From positions 34,937,226 to 35,001,225 of the forward strand of contig CM038467.1 of assembly GCA_021464415.1 (NCBI GenBank): a stretch of DNA of 64,000 nt, written 5' to 3'. Numbering within the stretch: position 1 is the first letter of the stretch; every line of letters begins with the position of its first letter. Shown piece by piece: positions 11,193 through 21,473 of this stretch. Source of the stretch: Lonicera japonica. Taxonomy: Eukaryota; Streptophyta; Magnoliopsida; Dipsacales; Caprifoliaceae. The position numbers and the translations under genes were made by a program. A model generated the notes under the pieces. The model worked only from the letters and a program-made list of their open reading frames with translations, ran no database searches and was not told where the DNA came from.

Positions 11193-13720
11193 GATGATTT
11201 TAGAGTTCAACTATTGTCCCTTTATTTAGATAGTTTACCCAATTTTAACTGACTACTATCTCAACTCCAAATTGAGTGTAATAAAAAAGCTAATTTTGTT
11301 ATAAGTAATCGTTATTTTTAGTTACTGTGGTGAAATATGGTAATTTAAAATGAAATGGCTCCTCCGGGTTAATACTAATTTGATTTAATTTCTCTGGAGT
11401 CTGTTTCAATTATTAAAAATAATCTATATAATGAGTAGTGAAATTCGAGCCAAAAGCCGTGTAATATAATTTTTATATTTAGGTTCATTTTTGTGGATTG
11501 AAATTTTAAATGGTCATCTCACCTCACTTCTACATTGAATATTTTAATGAAATTTTGTAAAAATAATTTACTCCTTATAGAAATCATGTTTACCAATTTT
11601 TTTTTAAAAATAAAATAAAAATAATAATCATCCATTAAATCCTCAAATTAGTTCCATGGAAAATTATTGAACCAAAGTGTTATTGCAGAGGAGTCAACTC
11701 CTCAAAATGGGATTCCAAAATTCATACAAATGAGTAAACAATTTTGTAGTTTTTTTTCCTTTTTTTCTTAAGACAACCTAGAGTACAAGTTTATTAAGAA
11801 AGGTATTTAGGCCACACAAATGGAGATAATATTTCTTTATCTTTTGAAATGGGTTGAAAATGTCCGGATAAGGTTCGATCTTGCAAAAAAATAATCAATA
11901 CAACAGTTACAATGTCACATGTTATCACATATATAATAAAATTATAGTAAATCAATGACTGATTATGTGATTGGGGACAGAGAAATATACACTTTCTTCT
12001 GATTTTATCGAATATGCTATAACATGTGATATTATAAGCTAGCATCTCCGCCGTCTCGGACACTCTCTAAAAACTTGGTTTTACTCCACACATGCCTCAA
12101 CTACCGTGAAATATTCTGTTTTTATTCTGTATTTAACAAACTTTTATGTTTCCACGTTCGTAGGTGGAGGGGAAAGATGTGACATGCATGGCAACAATAA
12201 TGGCGGTGGTGTAAATATTTCGTGTGCTCTCATTTCAGTTTTATAATTTGTGTTACTCAATAAGCGGATGGAATGGTTTCCATTCTCTTCGAAACAATGT
12301 TACGTGCACCAAAATTTATGTACAAAATGCATCATACAGTTATACCCTCGTTAAGGTACAAGTATTTAATGCATTTCAATACTCATTATGTACAAAAATA
12401 TTGGTGCACATATCATGTTTGGCTTGTCTTGTGGTTTGTCATTTTCCAACAAAACGATTTGTTTCTGTTTATTGGGGTTTGTTCTAAACATGAGATTATG
12501 TGATGCATATTCTACTCTTAAATATAGCCAAAATATTTTTGGTACATTTTATTTTATTTTTTTAAGCCTTTTTATTTTATTTTATTTTTTCAAAAGATTT
12601 TTGATGGGTCTGTATCTCAATTATATGTTGAAGTATGCTACATTCTACTTTGGGCCTTTTAAAATCTGTATTTTGAGTGTTAAAATTTTTAGGATGTGGT
12701 TCGATGATTTTTTTTTTTTTTTTAAGATGCAATTCTTAGAATTTTTTTTGATTTGGTATCTCTTGCAAGGATTCACATGCTATGCGATAGATACTAATTT
12801 TTTCGCTGTCAATATTAGTATCTCTCGGCACATATACTAATTTTTTGATGGAAATACTAGTATATGTGATGTATATACATATCTACGCCAAGAAATATTG
12901 GTGATAACAAAATATACTATATCTACTGGTCAAGGACGGCATCTTTTAAATAAAAATTGAAGGACTACATCCCAAAACTGTTTGAATTCAGAAACCAAAT
13001 CTTAATTTTTTTTTCTGTTTTCCTTTTACTTTTTCACTTTTATCGAATTATTCCATGCTTCCCAAAATAAACATCGATATATCACCCCCCCCCCCCCTTC
13101 TGTTTAAATTGATGCACAGATTCAATATATTAATTATGTCTTACAATGTAAAAGAAACTATTAATTGGAGACATTCCGAAAAATAAAGTGGTACTATAAA
13201 TTTGAAATGGATGGAGTGAATAACGAAATTCTTATCAATTTTCACCTTGGAAAGGATTGAGTGTTTCGTTCCATTGCACAATTTTTTTTAGAAAAAAATA
13301 TAATAAAAAAATATATATGACATACTATATACTGAAAATTAGTCATCAATAATTATAATAATAGAGCTATCAGAGCCGAGGTTGCCTCGAGGAGCGGGGG
13401 AGTGGGGGTACAAGTAATTAACCAAACCCGGATCTCAAATCATGCTCAATTTTGTTTCAAATAAATAGGTTTTCTGGTGTTTTTTGGTATTTATTTTGAT
13501 TTTTTGTTCTAAACTCGTGATGCAAATTGATAAAAAGGGAATGGGTGCAAAGATGGGAACAAAAGGCTTCATGTATAAACAAGTTATTATGTTGGAAAGT
13601 AATTTTGTAAATTCTAAATTAATATTCTAGAATTATTTTTAGAATAATGTATCTGGATTCATCTACCAAATATATCTTATAATAGTAAGTTATGGGTGGT
13701 GATCACTCAACAAAACACTT
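11193..13720. other. AT-rich intergenic DNA, nothing recognised
   Basis: No conserved protein motif, RNA gene or paired repeat end is visible. An open frame at 12388-12840 consists of Phe/Tyr/Leu-rich low-complexity sequence. A poly-C run lies at 13086-13098. Confidence 0.6.
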
Positions 13721-13724
13721 GGTT

Positions 13725-13915
13725 TCAATATAACTTTTCATTCAATCCTTGAAAACTGAGTAGGGTGCCTGTTATTCAGTTCTTGAGGATCGAGTACAAG
13801 ATTAAAAATGCTTTATTCAGTCGCTAAGCACTGAGTATATAGGCTTATACCCGGTCCTTAAAAACCGAATAACATGCACTTTACCCGATTCTCAAAGATC
13901 AAATGAAAGTGATAG
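13725..13915 (+). repeat. Degenerate tandem repeat of about 40-50 bp
   Basis: At least five diverged copies of a motif like CAGTCCTTGAAAACTGAGTA (also CAGTTCTTGAGGATCGAGTA, CAGTCGCTAAGCACTGAGTA, CGGTCCTTAAAAACCGAATA, CGATTCTCAAAGATCAAATG). Each motif is roughly self-complementary around a central A/G-rich part. A related arrangement occurs at about 55955-56035. Confidence 0.55.
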
Positions 13916-14704
13916 TGGAACCAATTGTTTTTGCTGGGCGGAAATATCAAACTTCAACCCCCCCCCCCCCCCACACACACACAAAAACCGGCCACCAACC
14001 AAAAAAAAATTATCATTCATTAATGCACGTAGGAAACATTTTGTACTTGAAATAGTTTGAAGTCCATTAAAAAATCCAGCTACTGCATGGAAATTAATTG
14101 TTGACCTAAAAGGTTATTAATCTTGTTTTGCTAATAACAATATATTAATATTGTGTAATTTAACACGCGCGTTGAAATAATTATAACCATATCTCAATAA
14201 TCATCATATGTGAAACAAAATCGACCAACCAAAACTGAGATCACTCCTCTACAAAGTATTCCATTCATATTGGCGTGCCTCATTGAATATCCTTGATCAA
14301 AGCAAGCATTAATATAAAAATCATTAAAGATCAAAGTATAAAAGCAAGTGAAGAACTAAAGAAACATTTTAAGCACTTAAAGACTTGTTAAATTAAAATT
14401 TGAGTGAGTACTTAAGTTTATTGTAAAGTTTCTTCTTTGATCATTACAACAGCTCAAATAAAATCATATATGATTGTTAGATTGATTGAAAATAAAATTG
14501 AATTGGAATCTCTTTAAAAACAAAATTCTTCAAAAATCGGTTTTCAAAATAAATTCATATTAAATTCAAATGAACATATTTTGAGCACTCATGAAAATTG
14601 GTGTCTTGGAAACATATTTTGACATATCTCAAGCACTAACATTGAAATTTGAGCAAAATTACAAAAGTCTAAAAATTGAGAATTTGGCCTGATGGACAGT
14701 GCAC

Positions 14705-14785
14705 CTCTGTTGACTGATGGGCCTTGGCTCCGTCAACTGAGGGCCATCAATCGAATGATGGGTTTTGCTTAGTTGACTGAGGCTT
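14705..14785 (+). promoter_or_regulatory. Degenerate palindrome cluster in the Copia LTR
   Basis: Motifs of the AGTYRACT type (TGTTGACTGA, CGTCAACTGA, CCATCA...TGATGG, AGTTGACTGA) have centres at about 14711, 14734, 14752 and 14774, that is every 18-23 bp. They lie about 100 bp upstream of a TATATATA run. A regulatory role is inference from arrangement only. Confidence 0.4.
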
Positions 14786-15151
14786 CAGAATATAGCATTT
14801 GAATTTATTATTTTTTATTATTTTTGGCACCAAACCTTTACGAACACTTTAAAATGACCATATTTTGACTGGGAATATATATATATATATATATGACTTC
14901 TCAGACACATTTGAATCATCTTGAATCACTATTCATTTTTATTCTTCATCAATCTTAAATATTTAAATATTCAAGAAATTGTTTTGATCAATCCTTCTTT
15001 ATTTGAGCTATAAATCTTGATTAAACTTGATAATTCTAGTGTGAGCTTTATTTGTAATATTTAATTACACTTGAGAGTTATTGTATTTTAATGTTCATCA
15101 CCAAACCAACTTTATTCATGAAATTGTGGGAGGTTCTTCTCATAGTCTAGC

Positions 15152-15467
15152 TGTAATGCCTCGTGTCCCATTTTTTACGTTACTCCTCTTTGTGAGTCCG
15201 GTTAAGGCTTAATCTTCGCTTTGAAGGGTGAATCTTTGATTTGGGGTTCACTTAGGTGATCCAATACCTGCAGCGTGTCACATTAGGCGGGTCATGTTTG
15301 CATAAGTGATTGCTTCGCAATTCGGGTGGTCCGAATTAAAATCGGCTTGTTAATCGTATGTTTTGACAGTTGTGTTTTTATGTATTTAAAGCCGTCATCA
15401 CGCACGGCATCTGTGATTAACCAGGCCCCGGAGGTGAAATTCTCTTAACGGGATTCAGGGTGTCACA
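15152..15467. mobile_element. Solo LTR, 316 bp
   Basis: Begins TGTAATGCCTCGTGTCCC and ends GGGTGTCACA, with TG...CA termini, flanked by CTAGC on the left and CTATC on the right (four of five match). It interrupts the Copia 5' LTR. Orientation and family are uncertain; the ends resemble Ty3-gypsy LTRs. Confidence 0.6.
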
Positions 15468-15721
15468 CTATCAAGAGTGATTCTTGTGTGAATGTAGTGA
15501 GATAAATAAACTTGTAAGATGTTTGATTTTCAACTGTAAGAAAATCGGTTAGTGGAACTTGGGGCAACTACTTGGACGCAGACGTATGGTCTAAACAATT
15601 GAACCGTGAGAACAAAACATCTTTGGCTCATTAGGTTCAATCATTATTGATGGGGTAAATATTAATTTACCATTGGCCTACAAAAGTAAAAAATAATTTT
15701 ACCATTGGCCTACAAAAATAA

Positions 15722-15975
15722 TATTCTCCACTTTCTTTTCTATTCTACACTTTTCTTTAAATAATTATCTCACTCCATTTTATTCTACACTTTTCTTTGA
15801 ATAATTATCCCACTCCATTATATTCCACACTTTTCTTTAAATAAATATCCCACTCCATTATATTCCACACTTTTCTTTAAATAAATATCCCACTCCATTA
15901 TATTCCACACTTTCCTTTAAATAATTATCCCACTCTATTATATTCCATACTTTCCTTTAAATAATTATCTCACCT
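15722..15975 (+). repeat. Tandem repeat of about 60 bp in the solo LTR
   Basis: Five to six copies of a unit containing CTACACTTTTCTTTAAATAA and TTATCCCACTCCATTATATT. They lie about 70-320 bp upstream of the TATA box of this LTR. Confidence 0.8.
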
Positions 15976-16179
15976 AATTCCACAAAAAATTGCCTTTTGC
16001 CCTTCATTTTTATCAAATTTACCTTTATTTCCATTCTCCATTTACCTATAAATACCTCCCACCATTCATTCATTCAACACACAACAAAAATACACAATTC
16101 TTCTTATCTAAAATTCATTCATCTCATCAAAGAGATATAAAGCTATTGGCAATATAAATACAAGCCAATTCAAGAAAAA

Positions 16180-16305
16180 AATAGAAGAGTCATATACTCT
16201 CTATTTTCATACCCCAAAAAATAGAAGGGTCTTATACCGTCTATTTTCATACCCAAAAAAAAAATAAAAGAGTCATATACTCTCTATTTTCATACCCCAA
16301 AAAAT
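16180..16305 (+). repeat. Tandem repeat of about 45 bp in the solo LTR
   Basis: Three copies of a unit with AGAAGAGTCATATACTCTCT followed by ATTTTCATACCCCAAAAAA, just downstream of the TATA box and so probably in the transcribed part. Confidence 0.75.
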
Positions 16306-16867
16306 ACCAACAACCCTTATACACTCTCTCTCTTACACAGTTTATTATTTATTCTGTTGAAATATTTGTAATCCTAATTCTATACTTATAAATAGAATTA
16401 AGGAAATTATAGAGAGAGAGAAGTTAGTAGCTTGTATTATCTTCCAAATTGATCGCCTTTGAGCTAATACAAAACAAGCACACATAAAAGGAGGACGTAC
16501 CACCGGAATAGCATAAGCGCTACCGGGGGAACCTACCTTAAAAAAAAGTCATGTGTTCATCATTGCGCCGCATTTATTTTTTATTCACCGATATTCGCTT
16601 ATTGATTGGTTAATTATCTATTTCTAGATTTTGACACCATCAATTATAACTCTAACTCTTTATTTTATTGCTATATTATTACTTATGTTTGGGATTGCTT
16701 GCTTGGTTTGCTAGTTTCTTAATATAGACTTAAACTTTCTTTGAAACTATTTTAAAATCGGATTAAGTTTCGAAAACCCTATTCACCCCATTTAGGATTG
16801 TTTTTCGACCTACAATTGATATTATAGGTTGTAATCTTGTTTTTACCTTACAATCTTAGAGTTTAAG

Positions 16868-17642
16868 ATAATGTGTATCTATCAAGGATCCGGCCTTTTC
16901 AAAGGTGCTTCCATCATTAGGCCACAATTGTTTAATGGAAAAAACTATAGCTATTGAAAAAATATAATTTGTACGTTTTTACAAGATAGTGACTTTGAAC
17001 AATGGAAGGTTACGTTTGTTGGACCCTATAAGATTACTAAAACTGATGAAAGAGGAAATGTAATTCCCAAATCGGTATCCGAATACGATGAACATGATAT
17101 TAACAAAATCCAATTCAATGCTAAAGGTTTAAATTCTCCACATTGTGCTTTTTAAGTATGGATGAATACAACAAAATCTCTAGTTGCAAACCGCTAAAAA
17201 GATTTGGGGCATTGATCATGAAGGAACCTCGATGATAATGTAAATATGCTTGTCCATGATTATGAATTGTTCAAAATAAAGCCTAGTGAATCTCTTACTT
17301 ATATGTATAGTAGATTCTTTATCACTATTAATGCTTTTGATCTTCTTGGCAAAGTTTACACTAATGAAGAGAAGATTCAAAAAATTCTTATGACTCTTCC
17401 TAAGAAGTGGAGGCCTAAAGTGGAGGCCATACAAGAGGCTAAAAATCTCAAGACTCTTAGCATGGATAAACTCTTAGGTTCTCGATCTCAAAACCTATAA
17501 GAAAGAATTGAAAAGAGAAGATGAGATCGATGCAAAATCGAAAAAGACTCTAGCCCTCAAAGCTAATTAACATGAGGAGGATAGTGAGCCAATGGGAGAA
17601 AATGAAGATATTGCACTTCTATCTAAGAAGTTCATGAAATTC
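16868..17642 (+). pseudogene. Copia (SIRE-like) gag, N-terminal part, degenerate
   Basis: Translation across frame changes gives a recognisable SIRE/Maximus-type gag: RPQLFNGKNYSYW, WKVTFVGPYKI, NAKGLNS, YELFKIKPSESLTYMYSRF, LPKKWRPKVEAIQEAKNLKT. The longest intact stretch is 17246-17500. Stops and frameshifts occur at about 16958, 17153 and 17499. Gag packages the element RNA into virus-like particles. The reading is broken at 17642 by a solo LTR and resumes at 19709. Confidence 0.8.
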
Positions 17643-17647
17643 CTAAT

Positions 17648-19708
17648 TATGAGAACCCACGTTCTCGACGCTCGGGAGTCCTCGTGGGCGGCGATTCTGT
17701 TTGTTACTTTGAAAATCGGTTTTGAAAAAAATAAGAGTCGCCAGTTTGTTTTACTAAACAAACAAAACATATTTATGTAAAAGAGATGGATTTATGGACT
17801 AAATATCCTCTTATACACAATGTATACGAAACCAGTTGATTCGAAGGTTCGGGGATTAAGTTACGAATTGGGAAGGTGTTAGGCACCCAATTCGCCCTTT
17901 CGGTCTCTTGAGTAAGGTATGCATGTATTATAATTCAATTCTTGCATGCTATTGCTATTACTTTACAGCTTTTCGTGCTTGCCTTAGAAATCGGGATTTT
18001 GGGGTTGGGATGAAAACGATGTGTTTCCTAGTTCGCCCATAATTTTGAAAATAAGTGTGTGTGTGTGTGTGATTTGGAAAAGAGAGTTTGACAATAGTAA
18101 ATGCAATGGAACAAGTGATTTTGTAAAGCATTGGACTTTTCGGAAACTGATTCAATGTGGAATCTTATATTCAATATTATATGAGGCGAGTTGATTGATC
18201 ATATACCAAAGTCTATTGATTAAATCGGTATAGATGGCAATAGTGCTTTCATAATTGAATATTTATCACATACACACCGCAATTTATGAGTTAGATTGGA
18301 TATATAGCGATTATCGATTCCTTCGTATAACAATGCCGCTAATCCGGGCTTTTGGAAAATTAAGAAAGTAATAATAGTATTTTGGAATTGGATTAGGGTT
18401 TATTATACGCCTTTGGTTTTGAAAAATAATTTGAAAAAGGGTTTTGAAAAGCTATTAAGTGATAGAAATTATGCAAACAAGAGTATGAATTACAAAATCG
18501 ACGAATAAATAAAAGAAGAGAGAGAAAATTATACCTGAGCCTCCTTGGAGGGAGAGAATAAGGATCTTTTGGTGTGTACCATGAATTCCCTTTGATTGTT
18601 GATGAAAATAATGAATGGAGGGGGGGTCTATTTATAGTTGAAAAAATACTTGGAGAGTAAGAAAAGAGATTTCACCTAGGACTCTTGGAGCATATCGCGA
18701 AACCTTCCCACCATTGGATCATCCTTATTTTAGGATTTGTGTTGGGAATAGAAGTCTTCTAGATCTTGTCAAAAGTTCAGGTCGATCAGATTTCAGGAAG
18801 GTTCCCTTTTTCTCTGATTGCTACGAAGAGTTTGTTTCCGCGTAGGAAAGGTAGTTTTTGTAGACAAGGTCACTTGTTTGTACGACAAATCAAGTTATAA
18901 CCGTTGGATCATTCTGAATTTTGGATATCTATTGACAATATAAGTTTTTTAGACCCAGTAAAAATTTAAAGACGATCGGAGTTAGGGAAGGACTCGGTCT
19001 CCTCGAATTAGTACAAAGAGTTTGTTTCCGCGTAGAATATGTACTAGCGTACAACAACCTCTAGAATTGAACTTCCAGCAGTTGGATTTGCTAAATTTTG
19101 AATATGTTTTCCCTCCAAATGGTTTCTAGCTTGTGTCCAAATTTGAGGTCGATCAAAATTCGGAAGGGCCTATATTTATTTTAATTTGCTACAAAGGACA
19201 TTTCGACTAGAATTGCACGGTAGACAAATTGATTCTTGAGGATCCCATGTCCGACAAAGCTAAAATTTTAATATGTTCTTCCTCATGATAAGACCTATCT
19301 ACTTACCAAATTTCAATCCATTTTAACTTCGAGAAGACCTCCATTTGATCACCCGAAACATACTCATGATTTTTTAAATTTTCGGAGATCTGACCGTCGG
19401 ATTGAGCTGATTTTCGAGTATGCTACTCCTTTTGATAATGTCTAACAACTCTCAATGTTTGAGGATGATCCAAAATGCGTAACTCTCCTTTCACAAGTTT
19501 TCAGGAGTTTTGACGGTTTTCGGTTCCGGCAATTTTTGATAATTCTGTAACTTCTCATCCGGGGTCCTTTCGGATTTTTTCTTTGACCTGTATCATATGT
19601 ACAAAGTATGTATGCATCTAAGAAAAAAAAATCAGAATTTTTTATAATTGTGTTCATTTTTTTTGAAAATCAGGATTTTCACGGGGGTCGCAAAATGAGG
19701 TGTTCACA
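17648..19708 (-). mobile_element. Ogre/Tat-like solo LTR, 2.06 kb
   Basis: Read on the minus strand it begins TGTGAACACCTCATTTTGCG and ends GAACGTGGGTTCTCATA. The same end blocks occur in the LTRs of the 25-kb element at 21474-46893 (GTCGCAAA...; TGTGAGAATCC), so the family is related although the middles differ. The flanks are CTAAT (17643-17647) and CTAAC (19709-19713). The terminal TG at the plus-strand left end has decayed to TA. A minus-strand TATAAATAG box lies at about 18630-18640. It interrupts the Copia gag. Confidence 0.75.
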
Positions 19709-20690
19709 CTAACAAAGAAAAAAAATTATCAAGGAAGAAACAACCACAATGCATGATATTTTAGAAGGAACAACGATCGATCAACTCAATCAAGAGTTGA
19801 GAATGAAGAAGTCAAGAAATGCTTCCATTTTCATGAGCCTGGACATTTCAAATCAAATTGTCCGGTTATAATGAAAGAATAGAGAGACAAAAGGGACAAA
19901 GTTTTCAAGCAAGTGAAACATGCTTTCAAAAGAACGTGGATCGATTTCGAAGGTGAAAAATCTGATAACAACTCTAGCAATGAGGAAACGACCAATCTTG
20001 GCCTTATGGTAAAGATATGATGAGGTATATTCTTGCTATGACTCTTTTAGTGATAATGACGCTTTTATTAATGATAATATACATGATAAAAATAACTATG
20101 ATGAGCTCTATGAGATGTTTGAAGAGTTGCATAGAAAATTCAAAAATCTTTTAATGAAATATGCAAGTCTTAAGAAAGAAAACTCTATCATCTCTAGCAA
20201 GTGTGAAACTCTTCAAAAAGAAAATGCGAATTTCAAAAATGAAGTCAATACTTTAAAAAACGGGAAAGAAAAATAAATTACTAACACACTTGTATTATAG
20301 AATGGAAAATTAAAAGATTAAGTGGAAGATTTTGACCAATAGTTCAACCAAGTTCACGATTGGAAGGGACAACTTGGATAAACTATTAAGCGTGCAAAGG
20401 TGTGTATTTGACAAAGTCGACTTGGGATATAACCAAGTTGATAATTAAAAGGATTTCAATATTTTTTTCAAAACCTATACAACTCATGATCCCACTCATC
20501 TTTGCTCATATTGTGGTAGGAATATTCAGTGGTAGGAATACTCATGATGTACATTCTTGTTTCTATGAGAATGAAAGTTTTCCTAAGGGAAACTTACTTG
20601 GGTTCCAAAAGGAACCATTATGTATGCTAACCTAAAAGGACCTAACATGTTTTGGGTATCAAATGAGAAGTTACTTAAGGCTATGGTTTA
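19709..20690 (+). pseudogene. Copia (SIRE-like) gag, C-terminal part with zinc-knuckle remnants
   Basis: Continues the gag reading: a Lys/Asn-rich linker, then CFHFHEPGHFKSNCP, a CCHC knuckle with its second Cys changed to His. A coiled-coil stretch follows (FEELHRKFKNLLMKYASLKKEN, about 20112-20180), then a second damaged knuckle near 20510-20565. KGPNMFWVSNEKLL leads into protease. Several frameshifts and stops are present. Confidence 0.7.
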
Positions 20691-21473
20691 GATTTGCTTG
20701 AGAGCAAGAGGAAGCAAAACCAAATGGTTCTCGGATAAGGGCTGTTCAAAACACATGATGGGGGACAAGAACAACTTTCTAAGTCTCATTCTTAAACAAG
20801 GTTGGAATAACACTTTTGGAGACAACGTCAAAGGCAAAATCATCAGTATGGATAAAGTTGGTGAGGATTCCATTTACATTGATAATGTTCTCTTGGTAGA
20901 AGATTTAAAACATAATTTACTTAGTATTAGTCAATTATGTGGTCAAGTCCGATTATTGCATTGTGAAAACACATTAGTGATAATTCCATCTTACTTGTTG
21001 CATATAGAAGTAGTAATGTGTATACTCTTGAAATTGATGATTTATCTCAACAAGATGTTAAATATTTATTTTCTATTAATGAAACTTCTTGGTTGTGGCA
21101 TAAAAGATTGGGGAATGCTAATATAGAATTGATTCATACTTTGTTTAAAAATGAATTAATTAAAGGCTTGCCTAAAACTAAGTTTGTTAAAGATAAAATT
21201 TGTGATGCATGTCAACTTAGTAAACAACACAACCCCTCTTTTAAATCTAAGAAAGATATTGTTACAACTAGACCTCTTGTTATATATGTTGCATTTAGAC
21301 TTATTTGGGCCTAATTCGATTGCTAGGTTAGGTGGTTAATTGTTTGCTTTTATTATTGTTGATGATTACTCTAGATTTACTTAAGTGTTCTTTCTTAGTC
21401 ACAAAATTACAACTCCACATGTATTTGCTAAGTTTTGTAGAAAAGTTCGAAATGAAAAGGTGTTTTTACTATC
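20691..21473 (+). pseudogene. Copia (SIRE-like) protease and integrase N-terminal part
   Basis: Protease region with DKGCSKHMMGDKNNF in place of the usual DSGCS, then GDNVKGKIISMDKVG and LKHNLLSISQLCG. After a frame change near 21010 the pre-integrase zinc domain follows: WLWHKRLGNANIELI with CDACQLSKQH. LFGPNS and FIIVDDYSRF-type sequence follows in broken frames. The integrase is cut at 21473 by the 25.4-kb Ogre-like element and resumes at 46899. Confidence 0.8.

Larger units (their letters stand above)
15648..16642 (+). mobile_element. Solo LTR, 995 bp, with exact 5-bp target duplication
   Basis: Begins TGATGGGGTAAATATTAATT and ends TTTTGACACCATCA, with inverted TGATGG/CCATCA termini, flanked on both sides by ATTAT (15643-15647 and 16643-16647). 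A TATA box (CCTATAAATACC at about 16046) supports plus orientation. It contains two tandem arrays. No primer site or internal region is attached, so it is a recombination-derived solo LTR. Confidence 0.8.
14000..16812 (+). repeat. 5' LTR of the SIRE-like Copia element (left end not resolved)
   Basis: The right end is supported: ...TTTTTCGACCTACA at about 16812 is followed by a decayed primer site (ATTGATATTATAGG where these elements normally have TGGTATCAGAGC), then the gag start. The left boundary cannot be fixed by eye and lies somewhere between about 13.6 and 14.3 kb. The LTR is interrupted by two solo LTRs. It carries GTTGACTGATGG-type motifs at 14705-14785 and a TA-rich run at 14877-14894 that could serve as TATA. 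Confidence 0.5.

Noticed and set aside
12224..12840. Overlapping open frames up to 150 residues
   Set aside because: Phe/Tyr/Leu/Ile-rich low-complexity translation of T-rich DNA, with frames overlapping on one strand and no motif.
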